From contig CAUJNA010002157.1 in the NCBI GenBank assembly GCA_963377175.1, positions 624,153 to 688,152 of the forward strand: DNA of 64,000 bases, written 5' to 3'. The DNA comes from Effrenium voratum (lineage: Eukaryota; Sar; Dinophyceae; Suessiales; Symbiodiniaceae). Positions 1 through 9,104 of this stretch are shown here, one piece after another. The translations under genes and the position numbers were made by a program. Within the stretch, counting starts at the first letter, position 1. Each line of letters starts with the position of its first letter. The notes under the pieces were generated by a model. That model saw only the letters and a program-made list of their open reading frames with translations, was not told the DNA's origin and did no database searches.

Positions 1-257
1 AATCAGAGTCTGAATCATCTGGAAGCTCAACTTCGTCATGTGCGCCGGCCATCTCATCAAGGAGGCACAGACAACAAGATTGCCAATTTGGCCCTTACCT
101 GCTTGAGGTGATGCGGGGATGCGCAGTGTCTGTCTGTGTGTGCGTGCATGGGGAAGGTGGCCCGTGTCTTCTTCTTGAACCACCATGCTCAATCCACAGC
201 AACTTTGCGTCAATGTGTCACGCAAGGATGGAGAAATTTCTGCTGAGTTCAGTAGCT
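1..257. other. No gene seen
   Basis: I see no supported gene here. There are short TG-rich stretches and plain sequence of mixed composition that leads into the first array of the 17-bp motif. Confidence 0.5.
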
Positions 258-417
258 CCTGACACTTGATCAGCGTCCTGACACTTGATCAGCGTCCTGA
301 CACTTGATCAGCGTCCTGCCGGGCAGCCCACACTTGATCATTCTCCTGACACTTAATCAGCGTCCTGACACTTAATCAGCGTCCTGACACTTAGTCAGCG
401 TCCTGGCAATTAGTCAA
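258..417 (-). repeat. Array of the GACGCTGAGCAAGTGTC-type motif
   Basis: About eight copies of a 19-bp unit, CCTGACACTTGATCAGCGT and variants with TTAATCAG or TTAGTCAG. Two copies are decayed. Read on the minus strand, each copy is ACGCTGATCAAGTGTC, the same sense as the other copies left of 1.8 kb. The outer bases GACrCT and AGyGTC are mutually complementary, so each copy is a weak palindrome. Function is unknown. The same motif recurs at 1728, 1938, 3339, 3741, 4478 and 4798. Confidence 0.85.
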
Positions 418-727
418 AATCGTCTTCTCAGGAAATTTCAAGCAGAAATTGAAACCGTTAGGTCATATAAAACAGGCCAGGCAAACGGGTTGCGCTGGTT
501 CTGCTTGATGTCGAGCGTTGTCCTGAGTGGAATGGGTTCCGTTTTCAATCCCTGATTGGCTCATTTAATTCTGGGCTTGCTGTGAATCAAGTTCAAGTCA
601 GCTGATGACGAATGAATTTCAACCTAAGGCTCTGCTCCTGGCGCAGCTGCAGTGGCAGGCTTGCATCGAGACCTTCCAGGCGCTGTTTTCCGCAGGTTTC
701 TGCACGTTGTGCGTCTTTTGCGTTGTG

Positions 728-811
728 TTTTTGCGTGATTTTGGGGAGTTATGGGAGTCCGCCTTCTCCCGGGGAAGGCGGACTCCCATAGGTCCCCAAA
801 AACACGCAAAA
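728..811. repeat. Long foldback (near-perfect hairpin)
   Basis: The left arm (728-766) and right arm (774-811) pair closely, with only a few mismatches and a loop of about 7 bases. The innermost 17 bp, ATGGGAGTCCGCCTTC and its complement, pair perfectly. The outer arms, TTTTTGCGTG and CACGCAAAAA, continue the stem. It sits just before a 300-bp CA repeat. It could be a foldback transposon remnant. Confidence 0.8.
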
Positions 812-861
812 AACAAGAAACACACCACAGAAAAACAGCATGTCTGAACACACAAAGCACG

Positions 862-1167
<306 letters not shown>

Positions 1168-1312
1168 TCATAATACACAATGTTCGGCGAGTGGGCAAGC
1201 AATTTCATCGTTTTAATCGCTCGTTGGTGCGAGCTGCTGCAATGCACAGCCAAGGGCATGGTAGCACCTCATAAGGCTGAATTAGGGGCACATGAGCATT
1301 GCGCTTAAACAC

Positions 1313-1657
1313 TTAATCAGCTTCAAGGGTGATTTCCAAGATCTGGACCAAGACCAACTTTGCCCAATTCGCCTCCAGTTCTTTGACAGACACCACTGCG
1401 CGCCCCCACATAGCAGGCTTGCCATGTATCTCAGCTTCCAAACGGTAGAACTTGGACTCCAGAAAGCTGACAAAGGGCTCATACTCGGACCACATGTTCT
1501 GCCACTCATGCACCCACATGGTGACCAAGCATCTTGCCAGCTTAGGGTCACAGCCTGCTTTAGTGAGCCCCTCAACCAAAAGGAGCTTTTCAACACCTCT
1601 GTGCGCCATGACCTTGTAGCGGGTTGTTGTCGGGCCGACTTGGCTGGCAAAATGCGG
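1313..1657 (-). CDS. Possible 3' exon, hypothetical protein (partial)
   Basis: An open frame of about 114 codons, ending in TAA at 1313-1315. It can be entered after an AG (TGTTTGTCAG) at about 1658. The peptide is mixed and globular-looking (for example EKLLLVEGLTKAG, MWVHEWQNMW, FYRLEAEIHGK), with no family I recognise. An internal Met at 1609 would give 98 residues. The stop codon lies inside a copy of the local repeat: GCTGATTAAGTG on the minus strand. This length alone can arise by chance, so support comes only from composition and from flanking motif copies in the same sense. Confidence 0.35.
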   Translation of the reverse strand, partial: PHFASQVGPTTTRYKVMAHRGVEKLLLVEGLTKAGCDPKLARCLVTMWVHEWQNMWSEYEPFVSFLESKFYRLEAEIHGKPAMWGRAVVSVKELEANWAKLVLVQILEITLEAD

Positions 1658-1727
1658 CTGACAAACACCGACAGTGATTCAAGACATCCATTGGCATGCG
1701 ATCACCTGTGATGTTTGTTTTTGTTGT

Positions 1728-1772
1728 GACACTTGCTCAGCGTCTCTCGAAAAATGACACTTTCTCAGCGTC
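1728..1772 (-). repeat. Two copies of the 17-bp motif
   Basis: GACACTTGCTCAGCGTC (1728-1744) and GACACTTTCTCAGCGTC (1756-1772). On the minus strand both read GACGCTGAG(C/A)AAGTGTC. They lie at the upstream side of the possible minus-strand coding region and are the last copies before the orientation switches. Confidence 0.85.
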
Positions 1773-1937
1773 ACTGCCACTATTATCAGCGGCACATGCT
1801 TCATTGCACATGCGATGTTGGCCATGACTCCCGCCTTGCAGGTCCACCGTGTGCTGGTGATGGCGAAGCTGAGCCGCTGAACCTTGGCTTCATAGCAGTG
1901 CTGCAAGATGCCAATGATGCTGCACAAGTGTGCATGG

Positions 1938-2017
1938 TGACGCTGAGTAAGTGTCAATGACGCTGAGCAAGTGTCAATGACGCTGAGCAAGTGTCAATGA
2001 CGCTGAGCAAGTGTCAA
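1938..2017 (+). repeat. Four tandem copies of the 17-bp motif
   Basis: Four head-to-tail 20-bp units, TGACGCTGAGCAAGTGTCAA. Only the first differs, with GTAAG for GCAAG. They now read in plus-strand sense, opposite to the copies left of 1.8 kb. They lie about 250 bp upstream of the start codon at 2268 and could be a promoter-proximal or processing element, or simply a repeat. Confidence 0.9.
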
Positions 2018-2267
2018 TCGCGCGCATTATGGTCTGAGATGGTCTGAGGGAAAGAGACAGAGACAAAGACGGAAAGACAGAGATAGATAAATGAGCATGC
2101 CCGCGCAGGTCATGGCTCACATATTTAACATGCGTTTGAAACATGGCATGTAGCCTAAGAAGCACGGCACCCAACCAGAACAGCCAAGTGGAGCACCACA
2201 TGCAAGCAGCGAGTCAACAAAGCCAACAGGTGTGCAGCAGGTCTCACTTGCTTCCTGAGCGGCAGCC

Positions 2268-3239
2268 ATGGACAGCAAGGGCCAGAAAGGCCAGGTGGAC
2301 TGGCGCTGGAAAGGCCAACAGGGCCAGGGCGTCAATGCTCGCGGCAGCAGCGGCGAGAAAGGCGGCGGCAAGATGGGCAGTGGTGGCGCAAAAGGCGAGA
2401 AGGGCGACGACAAGGGCCAGGGCCAGGGCAGTGACAAGGGCGTCGGCGAGAAGGGCTTCGTCAAAGGCGGCGGCGAGAAGGGCATCAAAGGCGGCGAGCG
2501 GCAGTACGACGACAAAGGCCTCAAAGGCGGCGAGAAGGGCATCAAAGGCGGCGAGAAGGGTGAGAAGGGCGGCGAGAAGGGCGGCGGCGAGAAGGGTGGC
2601 GGCAGCCAGAAGGGCAGTGAGAAGGGCGGCGGCGAGGAGGGCGAGAAGGGCGGCGAGAAAGGCGAGAAGGGCGAGAAAGGCGAGAAAGGTCAGAAGGGCG
2701 AACGCCACGGCCACCGCCATGATGCTGCGCAGGAGAGGCGCCATGAGGTTTGGCGGGTTCGCCAGGACCTGAGGCGGGCAGAGCGGGACCTCGAGCAATG
2801 CGAGGAGAAGTGGGAGACCAAGCTTCGGCTGAGCAACTTGGAGCACGACCGCGCCATGGCAATGCTGCGCAACAGCTTCGATGAGAAGTACACCGCGGAC
2901 ATGAGCCAGCTTGTTGCGCGGCACACCCATGAGCTGGTCACCGCCCAGGCCCAGAGCACTCAGGCCCTTCAACAGAAAGAAGCTGAGCTCAGGCGGTTCC
3001 AGGAGGCGTGCACAACCTGGGAGGCCCACGGCAAAAGGCTGCAGCAGAGGGTCGAAACCTTGCAGGCAGACCTGGAGGCGGCGCTGAAGTCGAAGCAGAA
3101 CGAGAAGGTGGCGATGGAAAGCAAGATCTCAGACTTGCAGGCGGCGATAGCGTTGCTCAGAATGGAGGCTGAGGCGAAAGATGAGAAGCTGCAGCAGCAA
3201 CAGGATCCCGGGAGGAAGAAGGCGCGACTGTCTACGTAG
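2268..3239 (+). CDS. Gly/Lys-rich GEKG-repeat protein with coiled-coil tail
   Basis: A single open frame of 323 codons with no intron visible. Residues 1-147 are made of Gly, Lys and Glu in G-E-K-G, G-G-E-K and K-G-x-K-G repeats, like a short collagen-type or disordered low-complexity region but without regular G-x-y over its length. Residues 150-165 are His/Arg rich. About 155-310 is heptad-like and charged (QDLRRAERDLEQ, LQQRVETLQADLE), a probable coiled coil. The end, PGRKKARLST, resembles a nuclear localisation signal. There is no signal peptide or membrane segment. The start is chosen because GCAGCCATGGAC is a good eukaryotic start context and the codons are strongly G/C-ending from there. 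Motif copies flank it on both sides in the same sense. Large open frames in the other frames here are shadows. Function is unknown; a scaffold or nuclear structural role is only a guess. Confidence 0.75.
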   Translation: MDSKGQKGQVDWRWKGQQGQGVNARGSSGEKGGGKMGSGGAKGEKGDDKGQGQGSDKGVGEKGFVKGGGEKGIKGGERQYDDKGLKGGEKGIKGGEKGEKGGEKGGGEKGGGSQKGSEKGGGEEGEKGGEKGEKGEKGEKGQKGERHGHRHDAAQERRHEVWRVRQDLRRAERDLEQCEEKWETKLRLSNLEHDRAMAMLRNSFDEKYTADMSQLVARHTHELVTAQAQSTQALQQKEAELRRFQEACTTWEAHGKRLQQRVETLQADLEAALKSKQNEKVAMESKISDLQAAIALLRMEAEAKDEKLQQQQDPGRKKARLST

Positions 3240-3338
3240 CAGTGAGTGTCAATGCTGAGTGGAATCACGCCTGTCCAGGCAGAACAGCGGGCTGCGTCCA
3301 GCAAGGCCAAGGCGCAGGGGGTCGGGATGTTAAAACCA

Positions 3339-3396
3339 GACGCTGGACAAGTGTCCTGGACGCTGAGTAAGTGTTCCGGACGCTGAGTGAGTGTCC
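3339..3396 (+). repeat. Three diverged copies of the 17-bp motif
   Basis: GACGCTGGACAAGTGTC, GACGCTGAGTAAGTGTT and GACGCTGAGTGAGTGTC in series, plus-sense, starting 100 bp after the stop of the GEKG gene. A decayed copy (GTGAGTGTCAATGCTGAG) directly follows that stop codon. Confidence 0.8.
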
Positions 3397-3740
3397 CAGT
3401 ACGAGATCTTGCGAAAGCGCAGCATGCGGCAATCAACATCACTGACGCACAATGTGTCAGGCACAGCCTAGGAGAAGTGCGCCAGCAACAGATCCAGAAG
3501 CAGCACATCAGTGCCAGGCATGTCCACCAATGGATGCGCAGTATGGCAATTTCATGTTGCGCCAGGAGCCCTCGCAACCACCAAAGAAGAAAAAATGAAA
3601 GAAAGGTGAAGAGGACCAGCAACTAAACTGGACCAAGCTGCTGCGACACACTGTGCCAGGATCGCCGCGCGCAAAGGAGGCATGTGGGAGGGTTTAAGTT
3701 TCACTTTCTCGGGATGCCTTTGCGCGAGTTTGATTAATCT

Positions 3741-3778
3741 GACGCTGACAAAGTGTCCCATGACGCTGAGCAAGTGTC
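3741..3778 (+). repeat. Two copies of the 17-bp motif
   Basis: GACGCTGACAAAGTGTC (3741-3757) and GACGCTGAGCAAGTGTC (3762-3778), plus-sense. They are followed directly by a GA microsatellite. They are the last plus-sense copies. Confidence 0.85.
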
Positions 3779-3793
3779 AACACAGGTACGGAG

Positions 3794-4017
<224 letters not shown>

Positions 4018-4477
4018 ATGACAGCCAGGTGCAACACTGCTGAGTGGCGAATGTGGCAAAGAGCGGTGAACGAAAATTCAGGACAGGCAGCACAGCACAT
4101 GCGGAACAAACAACAAGCCATGTGTAACGAGACAATCGGACCAGCACAAAACACATGCGTTTCGGAACCGCTTTGCCATGTCAGACTGACCTCTTCCAGC
4201 GAACATCGCAGGGCAAAAAAGTGCGAGAGGGGAATTGCTGTGCATGCATTGCTGCACGCATTGCCCGTTAAGTTGAAAGCTCGTCATTGAATGCAGCCGA
4301 GGAACGTTCTGGCAGCTGCTGGTGCAGTGTCCAGGTCCTGAGAACACAGTTGGGGGGTGGGGAGGGAAGTGCACATAAGGAATTGCGCCCGAATCCCAAA
4401 CAAAAGAGTGCTAACGTTTCTTTCAACCTTCAGTGGATGAGGCTTCACATGCGTCTTCAGGGATGAAACCAGTTCTC
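4018..4477. other. No gene seen
   Basis: Unique sequence of mixed composition between the GA microsatellite and the next motif group. No codon-biased segment or recognisable protein is visible on either strand. The motif sense switches across this stretch. Confidence 0.4.
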
Positions 4478-4532
4478 CACTTGCTCAGCGGTCACTTGCA
4501 CTTTCTCAGCGCCCAGGCACTTACTCAGCGCC
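4478..4532 (-). repeat. Three copies of the 17-bp motif, minus sense
   Basis: CACTTGCTCAGCG, CACTTTCTCAGCGCC and CACTTACTCAGCGCC. The orientation has switched back to minus-sense between 3778 and 4478. Confidence 0.75.
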
Positions 4533-4797
4533 TTTTTGTCTGTGCCCTGTAAATGGATGCGACTTAAAGAATCCAATAGCACATCCCGAATCCGGTCATT
4601 AGTCATGGCTGTGTGTGTGTCCTGTTGATGGGTTTGTTTAACAAGTCATTGTTGCACAGTGGGTTGGTTCTACCACCTCTGGACGGCCGCCAGCAATGAT
4701 CTGACACAGCGTTTCAAAAGATGACATTTTGTGATGTGACCAACCAGCTTCTCCAAGACTTGTCAAGTGCATCCAGGCAGGAACGACCGAAGCGACA

Positions 4798-4857
4798 GAG
4801 CACTTACTCAGCGCTCTTTAGCGCCTTTTTCTTTGCACAGGCACTTGATCAGCGCCT
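4798..4857 (-). repeat. Two copies of the 17-bp motif, minus sense
   Basis: GAGCACTTACTCAGCGCTC (4798-4816) and GGCACTTGATCAGCGCC (about 4841-4857), separated by T-rich sequence (TTTAGCGCCTTTTTC). The distance to the satellite at 5289 is about 430 bp and holds no visible gene. Confidence 0.7.
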
Positions 4858-5288
4858 TTTTGTGCTTTCGACCGGCTTCGACCCTTCACGCTTGTCCTTG
4901 GTAACCTTGGCACTTGGCCAATCTGAGTACCTGAGTCTACGACCTGCAGGAGAATTGGTGGAGTAGGGGCTTGAGTGGGACTGGCTCAATATGTTAAAAA
5001 CGCCTCAATGTTTGCAAACTGCATAAAAGGGGCAAAGGAGTTGGGGTGTCTTCACTATTGGGGCCCACTGCATGGGGTTGTGCGGCGCAATGCATTTCAG
5101 CAAAATGTTTGAGTGAGCAAAGACCGATCACAAAACAATTTCAAAACTGTTTGGCCTGAAACTTGCGAACATCTTGCATACTACCCAAAACTCAAATACC
5201 AAGTTGGTGCTCAAAGCCAAATTGCAGCCCGCCAAAAAAAAAGCACAGAAGCCAGAAGAAAAGGCACAGATGCACAAAAAAGATCTTT

Positions 5289-6400
5289 CCAGCTCGAAAA
5301 GCGGATCCCCGGCCAATCCCTCCTGAAAGGGGGCCGTGATGAAGGTTGTCTTGGGGATCCGCTTTTCGAGCTGGAATCCGGCATTCCAGCTCGAAAAGCG
5401 GATCCCCGGCCAATCCCTCCTGAAAGGGGGCCGTGATGAAGGTTGTCTTGGGGATCCGCTTTTCGAGCTGGAATCCGGCATTCCAGCTCGAAAAGCGGAT
5501 CCCCGGCCAATCTTTTCTGAAAGGGGGCCGTGATGAAGGTTGTCTTGGGGATCCGCATTTCGAGCTGGAATCCGGCATTCCAGCTCGAAAAGCGGATCCC
5601 CAGCCAATCCCTCCTGAAAGGGGGCCGTGATGAAGGTTGTCGGATCCGCTTTTCGAGCTGGAATCCGGCATTCCAGCTCGAAAAGCGGATCCCCAGCCAA
5701 TCCCTCCTGAAAGGGGGCCGTGATGAAGGGGGCCGTGATGAAGGTTGTCTTGGGGATCCGCTTTTCGAGCTGGAATCCGGCATTCCAGCTCGAAAAGCGG
5801 GTCCCCGGCCAATCCCTCCGGAAAAGGGGGCCGTGATGAAGTTGTCTTGGGGATCCGCTTTTCGAGCTGGAATCCGGCATTCCAGCTCGAAAAGCGGATC
5901 CCCAGCCAATCCCTCCTGAAAAGAGGGCCGTGATGAAGGATCCCCGGCCAATCCCTCCTGAAAGGGGGCCGTGATGAAGGTTGTCTTGGGGATCCGCTTT
6001 TCGAGCTGGAATCCGGCATTACAGCTCGAAAACCAGATCCCCAGCCAATCCCTCCTGAAAGGGGGCCGTGTCTTGGGGATCCGCTTGCTCGAAAAGCGGA
6101 TCCCCGGCCAATCCTCCTGAAAGGGGCCGTGATGAAGGTATTGGGGATCCGGCATTCCAGCTCGAAAAGCGGATCCCCAGCCAATCCCTCCTGAAAGGGG
6201 GCCGTGATGAAGGTTGTCTTGGGGATCCGCTTTTCGAGCTGGAATCCGGCATTCCAGCTCGAAAAGCGGATCCCCGGCCAATCTCTCGTGAAAGGGGGCC
6301 GTGATGAAGGTTGTCTTGGGGATCCGTCTTTTCGAGCTGGAATGCGGCAATTCCAGCCGAAAAGCGATCCCGCCAATCCCTCCTGAAAGGGGGCCGTGAA
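5289..6400. repeat. 97-bp satellite made of inverted repeats
   Basis: About twelve units, the first starts at 5289, 5386, 5483 and 5580 (period exactly 97), later units with small deletions and a 15-bp duplication near 5720. Each unit has a 22-bp perfect inverted repeat, CCAGCTCGAAAAGCGGATCC(CC) and its complement, around a spacer of about 42 bp, and adjoining units are joined by an 8-bp-stem hairpin (GCTGGAAT/ATTCCAGC). Because 97 is not a multiple of 3 and the unit lacks stops in several frames, frames up to 394 codons run through it on both strands; none is a gene. It runs into the assembly gap. Confidence 0.95.
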
Positions 6401-6500
6401 NNNNNNNNNNNNNNNNNNNNNNNNNNNNNNNNNNNNNNNNNNNNNNNNNNNNNNNNNNNNNNNNNNNNNNNNNNNNNNNNNNNNNNNNNNNNNNNNNNNN
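6401..6500. other. Assembly gap (100 N)
   Basis: Exactly one hundred N, a conventional placeholder for unknown size. The 97-bp satellite ends on its left and a different satellite begins at its right edge, so the true length and the junction are unknown. Confidence 0.99.
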
Positions 6501-7440
6501 CTACAGGCTTGGTTCTCAGCTTGGTTCTCAGCTTGGCGCGATTTTTGAAAATGAAACTATGTTTTTCAGCTTGGTTTTCTCAGTGCTGTAAAAGCTTCAG
6601 GATTTGGTTGTTGTGGAACTAGAGGCTTGGATTTCCGGATAAGGTCAATCAAACTACAGGCTTGGTTCTCAGCTTGGTTCTCAGCTTGGCGCGATTTTTG
6701 AAAATGAAACTATGTGGTTTTCAGCTTGGTTTTCTCAGTGCTGTAAAAGCTTCAGGATTTGGTTGTTGTGGAACTATGGAAGCCGATTTCCGGATAAGGT
6801 CGAAATCAAACTACAGGCTTGGTTCTCAGCTTGGTTCTCAGCAAGTAGCGATTTTTGAAAATGAAACTATGGTTTTCAGCTTGGTTTTCTCAGTGCTGTA
6901 AAAGCTTCAGGATTTAATTGTTGTGGAACAAGGGCCGATTTCCGGATAAGGTCAATCAAACTACAGGCTTGGTTCTCAGCTTGGTTCTCAGCTTGGCGCG
7001 ATTTTTGAAAATGAAACTATGGTTTTCAGCTTGGTTTTCTCAGTGCTGTAAAAGCTTCAGGATTTGGTTGTTGTGGAACTATAGGCTTCGATTTCCGGAT
7101 AAGGTCAATCAAACTACAGGCTTGGTTCTCAGCTTGGTTCTCAGCTTGGCGCGATTTTTGAAAATGAAACTATGGTTTTCAGCTTGGTTTTCTCAGTGCT
7201 GTAAAAGCTTCAGGATTTGGTTGTTGTGGAACTATAGGCTTCGATTTCCGGATAAGGTCAATCAAACTACAGGCTTGGTTCTCAGCTTGGTTCTCAGCTT
7301 GGCGCGATTTTTGAAAATGAAACTATGGTTTTCAGCTTGGTTTTCTCAGTGCTGTAAAAGCTTCAGGATTTGGTTGTTGTGGAACTATAGGCTTGGATCT
7401 CAGCTTGGCGTTGCTCTCATGGAATTAGGATGAGAACCAG
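6501..7440. repeat. 153-bp satellite
   Basis: Units begin CTACAGGCTTGG at 6501, 6654, 6811, 6961, 7114 and 7267, spaced 150-157 bp. Each contains two or three internal copies of CTTGGTTCTCAG and a shared segment ending TTGTTGTGGAACTA. Degenerate relatives (GGTTCTCAGC, GGTTGTTGTGGAACTATAGG) continue to about 7640. Sequence is nearly identical between the last three units, suggesting recent expansion. Confidence 0.93.
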
Positions 7441-7640
7441 AAGGGACCGGAAGACGATGCCATTTACATGAAACCAGAAACTGAAAGTCTGGTTCTCAGC
7501 TCTTTGACAGTTTCAGGGGTTGGTTGTTGTGGAACTATAGGTTTGGTTTTTGGCTTGGTTCTCGGCTTGGTTCTCAGCTTTCTCAGCTTGGTTCTTAAAG
7601 ATTCAGGGCTTGCTGGTTCTTCTGGAATCAGGACGAGCAC

Positions 7641-8770
7641 CAGGTTTGGGGAACTAAGCGGAATGGACCCCATTTACATGAAACACGAAAACAAGGGATG
7701 GTTCAGTTCAGGGTTATCCTCTGCCCTGAGAACCAGCAAGTCAGTCAGTTGTCAGGGATGCCCCGTGCGACTTGATGCTAGAAAAATTGAAAGAGACCTG
7801 CAGTTCCGTGTGCATCTGGATTGTTCAAAATGCAGGAGAGACCCCTTATCCTAATCGGTTATCTGTAGTGGGACACTACTGAAGAGAGAACGCTACAGTA
7901 CCATTTGGCAGGACTAAGCATCGAACTTAAACCCAGCCAAAGAAGGGGCTGACTAGGTTTCGAGCTTCTAATGTTTGCGATGCATGTATGGAGGTTCGAG
8001 GGTTCCATTCTTAGGTTTCTTGAGGGTTCTTGGGCTGCTCCACTTTTCTTTTGCGTTTTCGGGGAAGGAGGGGGGAGGGAGGAAGGATTTGTTTGGAATG
8101 TCTGTGGATTTTCTGTCATTTCCTCGATTTTCTGGGATAAGGGGAAGGTTTGGAAGTTCTCTGAATGGCAATTTCTTGAGGTTTCTTGGGGTTCGTCTTT
8201 GGCCCGCTTAGCTGCCCTTGCGCTCTTGGTACACGGTTGCTCATGTCTGACTTGTGGTTTGGACCCCTTTTCGAGGAATCAAATGTCTCTTTTTAAACCA
8301 AATTTGTTCCACAACTTGGAATCAAACAGAAGGGCTTGCCTCCAACTGGGGGCATCCTCAAAATGTTCCAATTGACTTTCGCTACACCTAGCCGCAAAAC
8401 ATGCGTGCCCTCAAAAAAACCTTCTGAAAACAGAAGGAAACAGCTCCATCACTCCAAAACAGGTCTGCAAGACTCATGCGCAGATGCCCAGTGGCCATGG
8501 GAAAAAAAAGGGCCTCATTTTTGGTCGGTTGAGTTTCAAGGGACACCCTTCCCAAAAACAAGAACAAAAAGGGCACCACTGGGCAACTGGGTTACTGAAT
8601 CCACAGAATTTCCACTGAATCCACTGATTGAAATGTGTCATACCCGAATCCACTGAATCCAAACCCCAACAAAAAAAACCGTTGAACGTTTGGGCGGATT
8701 CCACTGGGCAACCAGAGAACAGCTCACCCCAAAAAAAAAACACCGGGCAAAGGAGTGGCCGTGCCTGGAC
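7641..8770. other. No firm gene; T/G-rich and A-rich spacer
   Basis: After the satellite edge the sequence is mixed. Around 8500-8590 it carries a TTTTTGGT...GGGACACCCTTCCC stretch, a short motif that recurs in variant form at many places in the window. I see no codon-biased segment. Confidence 0.4.
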
Positions 8771-8818
8771 CTGGCGGTTGCCCGCCGCCGTCTTCACGAA
8801 GTCCGCGGTGGCTTGGGC
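8771..8818 (-). CDS. Putative internal exon (16 codons)
   Basis: Acceptor CCCCAG|G and donor CAG|GTCCAG bound a 48-bp island with 15 of 16 codons ending in G or C. It reads Ala-Gln-Ala-Thr-Ala-Asp-Phe-Val-Lys and so on, phase 0 at both ends. The surrounding GC-rich tract (8755-8880) is also open on the plus strand. I prefer minus because of the splice signals and because nearly all islands in this window are minus. No family recognised. Confidence 0.5.
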
Positions 8819-8902
8819 CTGGGGCGCCGAATTGCGCAAAGCGCGCTTCGGCGCACATCGAGCGCCAGGCGAGCGGAGGGAATCGAATCAATCTGCGACA
8901 AG

Positions 8903-9104
8903 AAACACGCTTTTCGTTTGGAAGATACCACAACATAAGGGATGACAAAAGCTGCTCAAGAGGTTTGGCCATGGGCTTTTCAAAATCCAAATCGGTTAGC
9001 CCCCAGTGAACATCCGATTCAACCCCCACTGAACATAGGTTCTAAAATGGGTGGTGAATTCACCCAGCCCAAAATGGTAGCATTGGTTTTGAACCATGGC
9101 CAAA
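8903..9104. mobile_element. Family-1 small element with its flank (copy 1)
   Basis: 8964-9104 is bounded by 11-bp inverted ends, TTTGGCCATGG and CCATGGCCAAA, and holds the family core (CCCAGTGAACATC, CCCACTGAACATAGGTTC, AAAATGGGTGGTGAATTC). The left flank, from 8905, is near-identical to 59654-59724 with about one mismatch in over 60 bp. The repeat unit is therefore larger than the inverted-end element alone. No coding capacity. Confidence 0.7.

Noticed and set aside
258..417. CRISPR array
   Set aside because: The repeats are head to tail without unique spacers, and the surrounding genome is eukaryotic.
2143..3029. Ala/Arg-rich plus frame and Leu/Ala-rich minus frame over the GEKG gene
   Set aside because: Shadow frames of the GGCGAGAAG repeat. 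Only the frame 2268-3239 gives a start context and a coiled-coil tail.
5128..6376. Frames of 250-394 codons on the minus strand
   Set aside because: They run through the 97-bp satellite; the repeat unit lacks stops in several frames and its length is not a multiple of three, so long frames arise on both strands.
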